A stretch of 64,000 nt of DNA, from positions 58,712,006 through 58,776,005 of the forward strand of contig NC_085047.1 in assembly GCF_963662255.1 (NCBI RefSeq), given 5' to 3'. The notes below the pieces were generated by a model, which ran no database searches, was not told where the DNA came from, and worked only from the letters and a program-made list of their open reading frames with translations. The position numbers and the translations under genes are program-made. Position 1 is the stretch's first letter. Each line of letters begins with the position of its first letter. This DNA comes from Cinclus cinclus. Its lineage: Eukaryota; Chordata; Aves; Passeriformes; Cinclidae. This document shows, in pieces, positions 40,801-55,800 of the stretch.

Positions 40801-43800
40801 TTTTCTGGTATGCAATAAGCATTTTCCTGAGAGAAAAGAACTACTACTTCAGTTCTGGTATATGAAAACTATACTGTTAACATTTTTGTGGTTTTACAAA
40901 GTATTTTGGTAAGCTGTATAAAAATGTCTTCTTTCTCCAATGTTTTTGCACTTCAGTGTGTGCATTGTGGTGAGCTTCTTTTTGTCCTTCTTCCTGTTCT
41001 GACACTATATAACTTCATCCATATGCTTATACACTGTGATTTATGTCAAAATTGGGGTTTAGAGCTACCTGCTTTGTCATAGTTTGCACTGCTCACCATG
41101 GTTCAGCTACAGGGAAGTCAATGAAAGGCTGCCTAGGGTTGTCTTGTTCCTAAGGTGTTTTTGCCTTTAAAGATAAAATTTATATTTTTTTTTAGGTGCA
41201 GTGTGAAACCGTTGTAATTATTCTGTGTAATGTATGTTTGTTGCATAAAGCCACTACAATGAAAGCAGAGCTGTGGGAAGTGTTTCTGCTCCCAGCCTCT
41301 AGTAGCTGCAGGTATTCCCTGGAGCAGGTATCCAGGTTACCATCCTTCCAGAGCTCTGGGAGCACAGGTGGGAGGCAGCAGCATCTGTCCTCTGATGAGC
41401 AAAATAGTCCCCTTGCTTTAGGGACAATAAATCTGAAAGTAAACATTTAACAAATCCTTCTTGGCCTTTTAACAAGAATTAGTATGTTTCATCTCAGATT
41501 TAGTGACAAGGTTACATGATATAAACCCCCCTGTCAAATTTGTGGTTTATGTTAGACATTTAGAGTGAACAAAACTAATGAGAGAGGAGACTGATGCAAC
41601 TCTCTCTAGGTTCTCATTATAGAATTATGAAGATTTGTTTCTTTGAAGCAGTTTTAAAAATTATTTTCAGTGACAGATTGCAAACTTTCTTTCCTTTGTC
41701 TGATTTTTAAAATGCATTTTAGCTTCCATACCAATCCATCAATATACAGATGAAACTGATGTTTTCAGAGGATGCCCCGCAGTATGCCTAGCTTATTGGA
41801 AAAACTCAATACTCATTACCAAGCAGAATGCAGAAATAGCATAATTGAGCATGAGATACATCAGCTGTTCTGGTCTTAAGAGCAGACTTTATGCTACTTA
41901 ATACAAGAACTTTAGAGGCAGACGAAGTGTGCACTTACTTCATTGTGTTCTAGAGAACAATTTCCAGTATTCAGGTATGCTTTGAAGACAGAAGAAAGCA
42001 CATCAGAGTAAGTTAGTGCCCAGGGGGTGGTGGTGGTATCATTGTTATATGTGGTGTCTTTGATTAGGACATAAAAAACATGGTTGTATATTCAACGTTT
42101 CTGGAATCTGATTGTAAAAGGTCCATATAGGTAGGCAAAGAGCATTTGAAATTTTATTTTCTTGAGAAATAGAGAAACTTCAAACAGTTTCCAAGTTCTG
42201 TGCTTTTAAAATTTTGGTCCTGTAAGCTGACAACCAGCAGTCAGCACAATGTATGTAGTAAGCAGCTTCTCAGGTTTGCATTGCTAATGGAGAGCATTCT
42301 CTTTCTCAAAATTAATGATTGTTATACACTTCCTAATATTTGCTGTCTACCCCTACAGCAGATTTTCTTCATATACCAGCTCAAGAGAGAGGTTTTTGTT
42401 AGTACTGGAAGCCTGTTACTTCAGCACATCCATAGTGTGTGTGTGTCTCAACGTGAGTCAACAAGATTCTATGGATACTCAAAATATTTTGAAACCATAT
42501 GAACAGAATGTGTATTTTCCTCTGGCTAGTAAAAATCAGTCATAAAGTCTTCATAGACTTATAATATGCAGAATCCAACCAGCTTGGCAAATAAATTGTT
42601 TGTTAAAGCAAATTCTGGCTGTGTCTCCAAGCTGCATTTAGACAAAATAGCATTTTGTTCATGCCAGGTATTGGACTGTCTGCTGGAGACTCAGGTTTTC
42701 TATTCAAGCAGGTTGGAGCAGATTTTTGACATGACCAATGACCTTCCTATGGAAGAATGTTAGTAGAAAATTTGTTCTTTGTACACATTTTATGGGAAGA
42801 GGAGGGAGGTGTTTCATGTTGCGTGTTAGGTAGTGTATGTTGTCCTGAATGAAGAAAAAAGTTCATTGCTTTTTTAAAAGAATTAGTGGTTTAGTGGAAG
42901 AGAAATAATTTGAGGTTTATTCCTTGTTTAATGGGCTTATTCCAGATTCCTCTGGTACTGATTATATTACCTATTTTTATTAGGTATAAAAGTGTCTTTT
43001 TAAGAAGGGAACTTGATCTAGCAATCTGTACCAGGATTTACAAGTGCTTTTTCCAGTAATGTTTGCCTGAGTTCATATTAGATGCATTAGTAATTAGGAA
43101 TTGTTTCCATCTTAATAGTGATGTGAAAAGTTTACTCTGTGGCTAATTTGCCAGTTGTTAGTTATGCTTCTAAATTGCACAGAAGCATCTTAATTAGTCT
43201 TATTGTTTAATGTTGTGGTGGTATAACACCAGCCATTAAACTGCGAAAAAGCCTCTCCCATTCCCTCCTTCCCCCTCGGGTGAGAGACGAACGAAGTCCA
43301 AGATATGGATTGAGATAGCAATTTACTGAAAGCAAACAACAGTGGCGTAAGAAATGCACAGTAAAAGCAGCAATATTAACAACAGAAGTACACACACACA
43401 AAAAAGTGCTTTACACACAAAAGGTGTTCACCATCTCAGCTTAGTTCTGCCTTCCCCAGACAAAGACAAGATGGGAGGTGCTCCCACAGTCAGTGCTTCC
43501 CATCACTAGCTCCGAGAAAATGAAAAGCAAAGATGGACAACCCCCTGAAAACCAGGTCACATTGTGCCATGCCACCTGCTTCTGGACAGCTCTGCTGGGA
43601 CTCTGTTCCATGTGGCACTGCTGCTTTTGACCAGTCCATGCCTCTGGGGCTTGGTTTGGCCTGAGCTCCTCTCATCCTGGTTTTGCTGCCACTTCATTCC
43701 CTGCAGCCACTTCCCATGCTGGCACCGTGCTGCGCTGGCTCTGCTGAGGTTGGGCTCTGGGCTGGCTCCACTTCCAGACTACTTTGCCACGCTCCACTGG

Positions 43801-46800
43801 GCTCAGTTGTTTTCTTCACCAAGAGCTGCACTCTTCTGAGGGATGGGAAGGGATGGGCAGGTGGCAGGGAGGGCAGGGTGCACATGGCAACCTGTCAACC
43901 TCTCCCAGAGAGACAGAGTGGAGACAGTGTCCCACCTGTGGTGTGTGCTCTCCCTTTGCTTCCCCTGAAGCCATGCCCTGCGATGACCCGTGTGGTGTAG
44001 AACAGCAGCCTGGCCATGCCCATGTGGCTCTGAGCTCTGACCCCTCTCCGTGTCTTCTGTGTCTCCTCAGATGGGTGTCTGAGTCAGTTGTGTGCTTTAA
44101 ACCCTTCCAGCAATTAATTTGTTGTGCTGAATTCACCTTTGTTTTGACTTTATCTGTATGCATTTGTCTTTCATATGTCTGCTTTCATATGTAATTTCTG
44201 GTGGGTTATTTTTGTATTCTGGTGCTTCTTCACTATTATTTTTCATATCTTCTTTCTTTCTGACCTATTTTTTGGCATCTATTGTATTAATCAGAGATTT
44301 CCATCTAGCATTATATGACAGGTTCTTCTGTAGGGGTTTATAGGAGACATGGTGGGAAAATATTTGATTTGTTCTCCCTTTGCAACTGTGCTTGTGTCTA
44401 AAATTGTGTTTAAATGTGATAGTAATACAAAGAAAGACTCTGGTACCTCTAAATGTTGCCTGTGCCCAAACCTTCCACATTATTATCAGCTTAAACTTCT
44501 GCAAATCAGAAGAAGACAAGAATGCATTGTATTTTAAAGTTGTTTACTGGGCAGCAATTATGAATATTAGCTATCCAATGTACTTAATGTATTTGAGTTA
44601 ATGTCATTGTAACAAAGTTGCACAGAACTGTCAGCACCAGAGGTTAGTTTTAGGTTTTGGTTCCATGTTAAGGAGCAGCCATATGCAACCAACCAGAAAA
44701 GTAGAAAAGAAAACATTTTCTAACCCTGATTTTCAAAGGATTATCAAATTAATGGCTGCATTTTTATTCTGGTTTTGTAGAAGACCATATTTAGTCAGTG
44801 AGCATAATTTTAAATTAAATTAATGCTTTTAATTTTATCTCTCTTTTAACAATCTGATTGTTTGTGGCACTATTTTGCTTTCATCATCCATGTTTGGTTT
44901 CAACAGACTTACATTCTAATCAAACTAAAGTGATGTACTAAGGATGAATTATGCTGGTGCATATTCAGAAAAATATAAAGGAATACTGGACTTTTTTCTA
45001 AACATCTTAATATAATTCTAAATAGGTAAATCCCCCTTGATTGTATGTTTTCTATTAAAAATGCTATCCCAGAATTGTTTGGTGGTGTTAAAATACTCAA
45101 GAATGCAGAATGTTATGTCACATGAAAAAGAAAGGATGCCACATATAAAAAAAAAGATGTCAGTCTAAAATTCTGTAAGGTTTTATATCTTATTCTGTTT
45201 GTACAAAATAGTGGAACTTATTTCTGTCAGTGCCCGTAATAGTTAGGTAGTAAAACTGCAGCTCATGAATGTGCAGCACTGTTAAAGGTGGTCAGGTATC
45301 ACCCTTCCTGATCACTACTGACATGAGTCATGTTGATTCTTACAGAAATAAATGTTGCTTTGGGAGAGTTCTTGGAAGAAGTAGGAGGTTCTTTTTCAAC
45401 AGGACTGAATTAATTATGCAAAGTTTATTTCTATTAAAATGTTGTGGGGCTTTATTTATTTTTTTTTTTAAGTGTGCAGTTCGTGCAGCTACTGAAGGCA
45501 GAATCCTTGTTCTGGAAGGCTTGGAGAAGGCTGAGCGGAATGTCCTGCCAGTGTTAAATAATTTGCTGGAGAATAGGGAAATGCAGCTTGAAGATGGTCG
45601 TTTTCTCATGTCTGCAGATCGTTATGACAAACTTTTGCAGGTATGGAAGAGCTATTTGAATTTTCTTTTCTTTCTTTTTTTTTTTTTCCCCTTCTCGGTA
45701 GTGCTGGAATATTACTGTGAAGGAGAGAGTACTTAGGAGTCAAATGGGGGAATTCTCACCTAGGCTTCAGTGGTTTTTGTTTTTTGATGTTGTCTACTTA
45801 TGAAAAAGGGCAGTCCATGTCAACCTTGCATGAAGCCTGTATGTTTCTAAAATGTGAAAGCCACAGTGTGAGAATAACTAAAATGTCCTTGTGAAAAGAT
45901 ATTTAAGTTGAAATTGTTTCCATGAAGTTCAGATAATGCTTCATGGTGGTAGCCTTGTTGCTAAGCTTTTTAAATATTAGGATACCTAAGGAATGAGGTC
46001 AAGATGAGTATCATTGTATTCGGTCACTATATTAGTGCTGTTTTGCCTTTAATTTAGAAAAGTATATGTAAACAGCAGTCTGAGCTATAGAAAATGGTTA
46101 GAGGCTTTTCCTTTGATAGGAAATGGGATTTCAGTGTCTGCTGTCATTACTGCTTTAAACCATTTTCATTTCTTTGGGTTTTGAGTCTCACTGCTTGGGT
46201 GGATACTCTTCAGGCTTCCTTTTTCTGCAGTACTTTTTGGTAGTACTTTACATCTTAGTTCCATGTTTTCCATCCATGTTCCGTGTAGTTTCCGGTCACG
46301 TACCTGTCAGTCTGACACCTGCTCCCTCAACTGCTTGCTCATGTTTCTGTCACATCTGTGCTTAGGTGTATGTTTCAAACCCATGTGGCAAAGCAAGGAC
46401 ATTTGCAATAAGTCTTCAGTCACTGATCTTGATTGTATGAAGTTGCCAGCCCTGCTGAAATAGCATAATTAATGTCTGAAAATATATGATTATTTCTTAT
46501 ACCTTTCACCTGTGGTTAAAATGCCTCTGATCCATGCCTATTTTTAAAAAATAATGTAATATTTAATTAGTAGGTGCAGTTACTGGATGCATTATTGTTA
46601 TTATTATTGTTATTATTATTATTATTATTATTTTCAAAATCAAGCTTTTAAAATGTAATTGTATTTATAGAATGAAAATGAGAATTCAAACTTAGATTTG
46701 GTTGTAAAACCACTCTCTTCCTTTTAAACCCTTTTCTAATGATTAAATGTTTCAAAACGTGTGCCTCAGGTGCACTGGTAATAGTATATGAATTAAATAA

Positions 46801-49800
46801 ACCTCTTGCTACAATACTAAATCTAATATTGTTGTTTTGTTGTTTGGGGACTATTGTATTATATAAACTAATGTTCGCTTCTCCTGTGTGAATAATTGCT
46901 GAGCATTTTGGACTGAAGGAAATGTATTTATGTACAGTTTCAGGGAGGACTTAACTGTGATGTGGATAGATAAAGAGAATTTTTGTATGCAAAGAATCCT
47001 TTGCTTGACATAATAGAACATATACTATCCTCATGAAGGAGATTAGTTCTGTATTATTTCATACAATAAAGTACAATTTGTGAATATAGCTTCTAAAATG
47101 GAGATTTTTATTTGCCTTTACACTTGCAAGAGAGGGCAAGAAAGAAAAACAACTTGTTCATTTTAACACACTTCTAGTGTTTTAGAATAAAATATATTTT
47201 GTGGTCAGTTTATTTTCTGTTCTTTGTAAAAAGAATGGTGTATTTGTACATTTTCACAAGATGTAATGTAAGGTAACATCACAACAGATGCCATCATCTC
47301 TAGGGTTTTTAATCAGAATGCTACAAATCTGAAAGCTATACCTAATTAATAATTTTTTCTCTGTTCATTTTGGAGAAACTTGTTTTTATCATCCATAGAT
47401 TTGACCAGTCCAAGTCTTTCTAGTCACTCTGTGTGAAAGACGAGAACATTTGAGAACATTACCCCATTTAAGCTGGAGGACTGGGGCTTTTAGTTCAGCT
47501 GAAGCTTAGTCATCATAAGTTTTTAATGGCACAATGTGGGTTTTTTTCTTCTTGTTGCTTTAATTTACTTAGGAGCATACAAAATCAGAGTTAGATGCAT
47601 GGAAGATTGTTCGGGTTAGTGAAGATTTTCGAGTGATAGCCTTGGGCCTGCCAGTACCTAAATACTCTGGTAACCCTTTGGATCCACCCCTTCGCTCTCG
47701 ATTTCAAGCTAGAGATGTTTATCATCTGCCCTTTAAGGTGAGTGTGGTAGCAGAAGTCTTTATCATTTGCATTGAGTAGAGATGTTATGTTTTACTTACC
47801 TCACTTCTGAAAAGAATTCTTGATAACAATTTGTCTTAAAGTGCATTTTTCATATTTTCCTATTGAACAATAGATTCCTGACATGCAGTCTTAGAGTTCC
47901 CATGGAGCACTGCAGCAGGAAAGTAACTTCCATAACCCAGCCCTAAAAGAAAGAATTAGATCTTTTTTTTGTTCTTAAATAAAATTAATTCTCTGTCAAG
48001 GAGTTAGTAGAATCCTCATGTCTAAATTAGAGGAAGAGGTAGAAAATGCTTCATATCATGACCTGTGACCCACAGTATGATGCCAAAATTAAATTGCTCT
48101 GTGATTTTATATTCTATTTCCAGGACCATCTTCAGCTATTATATTCAATTGGATCAAACATTTCCACAGACAGGTAATTTTTCATAATTTAAAAAAAAAT
48201 TGAATTAAGAAGCTATGTCCTTTCAGGATTCCATGCTAATTTTGTGTCTCTGTCATTGCATAGGGACCAGAAGTGAAGAAATTTTTAATACGTGTGGGCA
48301 TATGCTCACACAGCTTTTTGCATGCAGCCTTCATATAGTGAATCCTTAGTGCTTTAGAACTTTGGCCACATCTTACTTGTGTGCACTCAGAAGTAGTTTC
48401 AGCATCTTTTACTATATTTAGCTTTTTTTGCTTTAGTATTTTAAATACAGATAGCTTGTATAAAACTCTGTAATTACTTTTTCATATGCAGAATTTCTCA
48501 GCTTCTGTCTTTTGCTACAACTCTCTGCTCTCAAGAATCTTCTACACTGGGACTTCCAGATTTTCCTTTAGACAGCTTATCGGCTGCAGTTCAGATTTTG
48601 GTATGTACATACACACGCTGCAAAACTGTATGGGTTTAAAATTTCACAGAATTAGATCTGGTTTATTCATTTTGTTAGAAGAAGATTTACATGAATATTT
48701 AAAAAGAACATGAGAAAACTAAGAATAGTCTGAGGGAGGAAAGTCTCAGTTAGATATCTCTGGATAATACTTTAATCAAACATATAGCACAATACTGAAG
48801 AACAAAGTATGGTATGACATAAGATTTGTATTTTTATTAAATGTATCTTAGTGCTCAAGTTATTTCTCACGCCTCTGGTAAATCACCTTACCTGACTTCA
48901 GGGCATCTACAGTGTATCTGATGGCAATGAGATAGCAAAGGAGAAATAAAAACCACGACCTAAAAGTGTTTTGGATTTAATGTTACACATGAAAATCAGA
49001 TTGATTGCATTACAAAAACACCTGTTGCTCTCCACTGACACCTTAAAGGACTCAAAACAAATGTGGGCATAGGAAACAGTTACATTGTATGAGATCAAGG
49101 CTACATTTAGGTCTTTGGGCTGACAGGTGGGTTTAGAATTAACAGAAATGGAGGATTATGTGAATATACAGGCTGTGCACACTCAAAGGTGCAGTGCTTC
49201 CTGACAACTAATTCCAGAGGGAAATAGGAATTGTAAGTTTGCAGAGTTCACAGTGGCTGGTCAGGCAGATCAGGACTAAAGCTGTATCAGTTTTTCTGCT
49301 TTCCTGATAGCCTTTGTCCCTTGGACTTTATAATTATGTGGCAAAAAGTCAAAGACAACATGAAAGGTGCCTCCTGATGGAAGTCAGGCACATGAAATCT
49401 GTGTAAAGAAAGAGGGGTTGGTGCCCTTTTGCATGCAGGAAGGTATGGTCAGCCCAGGAGGGAAAAGTGCCAGGAGAATTTCTCAGACCCACTCTCCAAG
49501 GCACAGGTGTCTGTAGAAGGAACTCTGGATAGTTCTCTGTTGTCTCATGTGCAGCTATTTTACCTATGGTACTGCTCAGCAGCACATCACTTCCTACGTA
49601 TTTTATTGGATTGTATACATTAAAGCATATCAATTACTTGCATTACTCTGGTGCTCAATCCCCTCAGTTGTGCTGGATACTTACAGACAGAATTTGTTTT
49701 CTGAATTAGGGATCCTACATTAGGATTCAGAAGTGATGAAAATTCAAGTTCTTTGAAATGAAGTAGGATTTGAGGTCTTTGGGAAAAAATTACTGTTGGA

Positions 49801-52800
49801 TTTTGGAATAAATTTCAACTTTTTATACTTTGAGCCGCAACATGAAAAATTATTGTTAAATTAATGCCAGATGGCTTTCAGAGTAACAGAAAGAAAATGA
49901 GCTCTAAGCTATTATCTAAACTATGGAGTGAAGGAAGTATTTTATTTTACATTAGGGAATATGAAGTGTTATCATTGTATGACGGTGTCTTTTTAGGTAA
50001 ATGGAAACTGTTTATTTTAGAGTTAGTTTTAATCACTTGGATTTCTAAGCTGTGCTCAGTGATTTCAAGCTACATCATTTTTCCGCTGTGTGCTGGGTCA
50101 GTGCCATACTCTGCTTCTAGTTTAGTCTAAGTGTTTAAGAGTGTGAAGAGAGTGCATTGTGATGACTAGTTTCTTATCTTCTGTCATAGAGTCACACAGG
50201 TCCAAAACATAATTTCTTAGTTTGAGAACTCCTTCATGACAAAAGGGAATTTTTTTGGTAGGGTCTTGTTCTGAAGAGGCTTATTTTATATATTCCATTG
50301 TAATTATTACTAATTTGAGATAATGTGAAAAATTACATGGTATGTCTTTATATATAGACGGAGGGCTTTTAAAATACAATAAAGGGCTCTCTGATCCTTG
50401 AAGTTGTATATTTATTATAGTGCAATAAATGGTTTATTTCTACTGGTTTTCTTTTTTAATGTGGAACATTAGAAATAGTGTTACTGCTTATAAATTGAAT
50501 TACACATTTCATAAAATATGTGTCTCCTGGGTTCATTCCCAAGCAACTCTTCTTTCAGTTGTGTGCTTATGTAAGTCCAAGTATGTAACTGAAAATCAGT
50601 TAATTTCATTTGAATTGTGGTATTTGCTTTGATAAAGTCTTAAAAAAATAGTGCTAGTCAAATAACTATTTTCCGCTAGTGTTACACACAAGTAGTCCTT
50701 AAAAATTTGCAAGTAATTTTTTAAGCAAGCAATCAATACTTAATGAAGTTAGAGGGTTTGAAATGCTTTTTTTTGTTGTTTTTTACCAGGAAAGGCTTTA
50801 TGCATAGTGTTTTCAGTAGTCATAAATACATTTCACTTTCTTTATTGCTGCTGCAAGATAGTCAAATACTTTTCTAGTTCTGACAGCCATTGACAAAAGA
50901 GTTAGTGCTTAAATCTAACAAGGAGATAGTAAAGAAAATGTTTGGGTTTTTTTTTTCTGTAGGAAGTGCAAACATACTTAGCGCTTCTTTTCAAAACAAA
51001 ACAGTTATAATCAAACTGTTCAGAAATTTCTGTGAACTGATTTGTTAAGTAGAATTGGTACAATATAATAGAATCAAAATTAAATACTCTAAATTGCTGT
51101 GGGTGTTTAGATCATTGTTGGAATATAGATGTCTCATCATATGGTTTCTTTTGTACTAGTACTGTGAAACTCATTTACCTGTGGTGGGATTTGTCTCTCT
51201 TTGTCATATTTGTCTTTAGGTATCTGAGCCAGTCACTATAGTTTTCATTTATGCACAAGAATGAAAATAATTTTTAGGACATAGTTCTTCTAATCTACTT
51301 TGGATATTTAAATCATAATGAATTACACCTGAGAAGTGCCTGTTTCAACATCTAGTCAAATACTGCTTGTAGTGGTCCTTTGTGTATTGCCCTTACAGTC
51401 TTAAGTCCAAAACTCTGCAGAATTTTGGATTAATGCCTAATGACAGAATGAGCCAATAATTTTTTCTATTTTTTTTTTTAAATTTTAATTAGGATTCCTT
51501 TCCTATGATGTCAGTCCAGCATGTTATTGACCGGCTTTACCCCTATAATCTTTTCCTTGGAAAGGAAGGTAGGACTGCAGTCAAAGACATGCTAAAAGTA
51601 AGTATTGAACAATATATTTGTATAATAATTCTAGGGAGTGATGGATTATGACAGTAGTTCTCCTGACTAATGGTATGACCTGGCTTAGGGCAAATTCTGG
51701 GAGGAAACTTTGGAAGTGGTCTTTTCTAGAAAGCAAATTCAAGTGGCCCCTCCTCCAACTGGTTTGGGAGGTAAATCTCCTTTGAGAAAAGTGGAAAAAA
51801 CTGTTTATTTAACAAGAAAAGTACTCAAAAACATGGGAAAATGAATAATATTAAACAATAAAACCTCTCGCTGTCCTGAAGAGACAACAAATTCAGAAAG
51901 TCCTTTTTGTGGGGTGCAGCTTGACTCACTCAGTCTCTTATCAATCCCTCCTTTGCTGGGAAATGCCACGTCCCAGCCCCAGTGGGACAAGGTGTGAGCT
52001 CCTGGTGTTCTTCTGGGTTTTCAGACCAGAGCAGGGCTGATCAGTTCCAAGAGAAAGAAAATAAAAAAGCCACAGTCCGAGGAACTTCTCTGCCAGAGCT
52101 AGCTAAAAACTAAAAGCAGAGGGGAGCTCTCTCCGCTGTCTGTGCTGCAGACAGCACGCACTGAGAGTGAGGAGTGCAGGAGAGTGAAAATGAAGTTTCT
52201 GCACACACAAACTGCATGCCACTGCTTCCCCCTCCACTCTTGGATCTGGTTTTAAAGGAGCAGAACTTATTTCTGGGCTAAACAGACGAGTGGGGATACA
52301 ATTCAGCATCATAAAGTCACCCCAGGACATGCTTCATTACTTCTGTGTAAAAGCAGAAATCTTAGGTAAATTAAATGGCTACATTTTTGCTGATGCTTAA
52401 AACTTTCATGACAGTATTTTAAAAAACCATCATAAACTAGTTGATTTCATTATAGTGAAAGTGAAACCTCTAGGATCTTTGGAATATTTAGACTTTTCTG
52501 TTAAAGACTGAGGAATAGTCCTCATTATATAATAAGTGGTTAATTAATTTGAAAGTAATTACTTCTATGGTTAAGTTAGTCAAATGCTTAAAAAGTACCT
52601 CTGGCATTTGACATTTAATAGGACATTTTAAAAAGACTGTAGATATCACATGCACAAAGTACATTCACTATTGCATGATTATAGATTGTATTGGTCTCTG
52701 GATTTGGTTTGTTATTTTTTGTTGCTTGTTGGTCAGATCTGTTTTGTCAGTTTGTCCATGTTTAATACTATTTTACAAAGCCTGTAATTCTGATGGGTTA

Positions 52801-55800
52801 TTTAATTTATCTTTTAAAACTAAAGTGCAGTCTCAGCTTTCTTTAACTTTTTAATATGTTGTAGGAGTTACATATGTTGCTGGAAATTAGCATAAAAGCA
52901 TTTTAACCAGCTCTTTTGGTCCTGAAAATTAGATTTCTATTTCTATGTTCATATTTGGAAATAACCAACTTTGTAGCTGAATGGTAGTGAATATTTGGTT
53001 TCCCTAAAAATAAGTTTGTGTCAGGGAAATGTTTGCAGCCTATGCCTGCTGACACATTCTTTCCCCCTTTCACCCCTCTCCTGTTTGCATTGGATTTCAG
53101 TTCTGTATTCCGTATGTAACTGGGCTGCTCTTCTACTTGTCTTCCTCAGTTTTGGGATGGACAGTCCTTGCATTTGGTTAGAAGGCTGTCCTGAATGACT
53201 TGCTAGCTTTTCTGAACCATCAAAGCTGACTCCTGTGGGGTCCTACCTACCACTTCTCTGAATAAGCCAATGTAGCCTGAAGTGCAGGACCTGAAGTCAC
53301 TTGTCACTTGCTTTCAACTGTTGCATAGGAACTTCCACTGAATATGAGGAAGAACTTATTTACTGTGTGGGATACCCATCATGGGAACAGATTGCCCCAG
53401 AGAGATTGTGGAGTATCCCTCACTGGAGATATTCAAGAACCATATGGACACAGTCCTTTGCCACATGCTCTAGGATGACCCTGCTTGAGCAGAAGAGGTT
53501 GGACCAGATGACCCTCTGTGGTCCCTTCCAGCCTGACCCATTTGGTGGTTCTGTGTCATGCTTTCCTTCCACCACAGTTTGAGAAGTTGCCTATAAGAAC
53601 AATCATCCATGTGGAAATAGACTTTTATCTGTTAACAGAGCAGTAACAGTCACTTCTATTTTAATATGCCTTTATTTTAAATACTTTGTCATTTTGTTTA
53701 TTCCTTCAATTACAATGGTGAATGTCCTTGTATTCAATACCATCAGCTTCATTTTCTTTGCTTTAACTTTGTATTGTACATACTTTTACTTCTTGTATAA
53801 GACAGATTGATTCGGCTTGTAAAATTTTCCTTCTCAATAATAATCTACTTTTAAATACCTCATTAATAGATTTTTCTGTGTTAATTTTCCTCTTTTTGAA
53901 AAAAATCTTTCTCATCACTACCTTCACAAACTTACTGTGTGAACAAGTACACATAGTCATATTTGGAATTTTATTCTATTTGCACACCACCAATCTTGTT
54001 AAGCAGTGAATCTTAAGAAATAGAGAAAATAACTGGTTGTATTGAGGAACATCTGTTTATAATGATGTTATAATAATAGCAGCTCCAGAACTGTCTAAAT
54101 TTTAATAATATTTTTTACATTCTTTAAGAAGGGTGGGGTAGAAGAATCTAGCAGCAGCAAGACTTTTCTATGGGTTTCCTAAGAGTGTCCAGGTAATAAC
54201 TGCCACTGAATACTTCTTTCCATGTAAAAGGAAATGCTAATCTTAAGTGGGTGGTAACAAGAGATTAAAAAAAACAAAATACTGGAAGTATGTTGGCATT
54301 GATGGATTAATTTGTGTATTCAGTCATTTCTTGACATCAGCTAACATTTAAAGAAAAAAACTCCCAAATTTCAGGTAATGGCATGTAAAGTTTAGGTGTC
54401 AGACTCAAGAGGCAGATATGGAGATGTATGTAGTAATAGAGCTGATAACATACCCTAATTTCAGGATATCTTCCCTTCCAGTCAGCTGTTGGAGCTGAGA
54501 AGTGAGATAGCCAGTGGTTATTCCAAACAGGTAGTTTGGGCAGCTATTAGACACTGCATGTTTCCTGAAGTGATCATATTCATAAAACACTGTCTTCCAA
54601 ATGTTATTTTCAACTTGGAGAAATCCTTTCCTTATACACCTTGCTTACTGAAGCTGCACCAAGATCTAGGCATTACTTGTAATTCTCAGTAATGAAATAG
54701 TGTCATGTTGTCTTATTCCTTCCCTGGGACTTAAGGTAGTTTCTTGGGGATGTCTGTGGATGAGAAACTTGGCATGACCCAGCAACGTAAGCTTTGAGCC
54801 CAGAAAGCCAGCTGTACCCTGGGCTGCATCAAAAGCAGATTGGCCAGCAGGTTGAGAGAGGGGATTCTACCCCTCCATTTCTCTGGTGAGAGCCCACCTG
54901 GAATAACGTTGAAGAAAAAAAGATGTCTATCAACCAACTTTTTAATTTGATACGAATGTAACTCCTTGTTTCAAACTAGTTAGCATAATAGAGGGTATTT
55001 AAGGATTGCGCATTAATCCAGCATCAGCAGTGGTCTTTAGAGGTGCTTAGCATGCAAAAACATTTGTACAAGCGCTACAGTTTGCAGCATTCGTTAGTTC
55101 ACTAGCTCGCAGGAGATAGACAGGACAAAAGTACCAAAATAAACTTTTCTATGAAAGTGAACGCTCTGATGTGCCTTTGTATACCCTTCTTCAGAGTTTC
55201 TGCACTTTGGCAACTGTATCAATTTGTATTCTGATTCTTAAAGATGATCCTTAACTCAAAAGGTCTGACAAAGGAAAATAGGAGTTGGTTGGAATTTTGC
55301 CCTTCAAAATTATTCTGTACTTTCACGAAATACTGGCATGACAAATTATTTTGACTGACAGATGAACATTTGAAATATAATTGTAAAATTTAAGTAAAAA
55401 AGTATTTGTTTTTCTCTGCAAGACTGAGATATGGAGAAATCACTGATTTCAAGAAAAACAGCTTCCAGTTAAACATTGTCAAACAATAAGCTTGAAGCAC
55501 GTATGATGTGTTTCCTATAGCACTGGAGTTTTCTCCAGTATGCAACTGAGAGGCTTTTATAAAACTGATTGGCTTCATTTTGGCTGTGCATTGTGGTGAG
55601 TAAGAGGCTCCACATTTTCTATACTTATTTCTTCATTGTCCCTTAAACTTTTAGCATTTTACTCCAGATTCACTGGATGCTTGGAGTTTGCTCATTTAAT
55701 TTTCACGTACCTTTTGTGTGCCTTTTTTCACAGTATTGAAAACACCCACTGTTTGGATTTTTTTACCTTCTAATCAGGAGAATCATTCAATGAGATTTTA

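Larger units (their letters stand above)
33288..45472 (+). other. VWA8: VWA8 intron 4 (12.2 kb, GC-AG type)
   Basis: Starts GCAAGT and ends TTTTTTAAG. Contents: a CR1 scrap at about 39658-39790 and an LTR-like element at about 43214-44105. The remaining sequence, including 33290-39650, 39800-43200 and 44110-45470, is AT-rich and shows no gene that I recognise. Confidence 0.85.
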
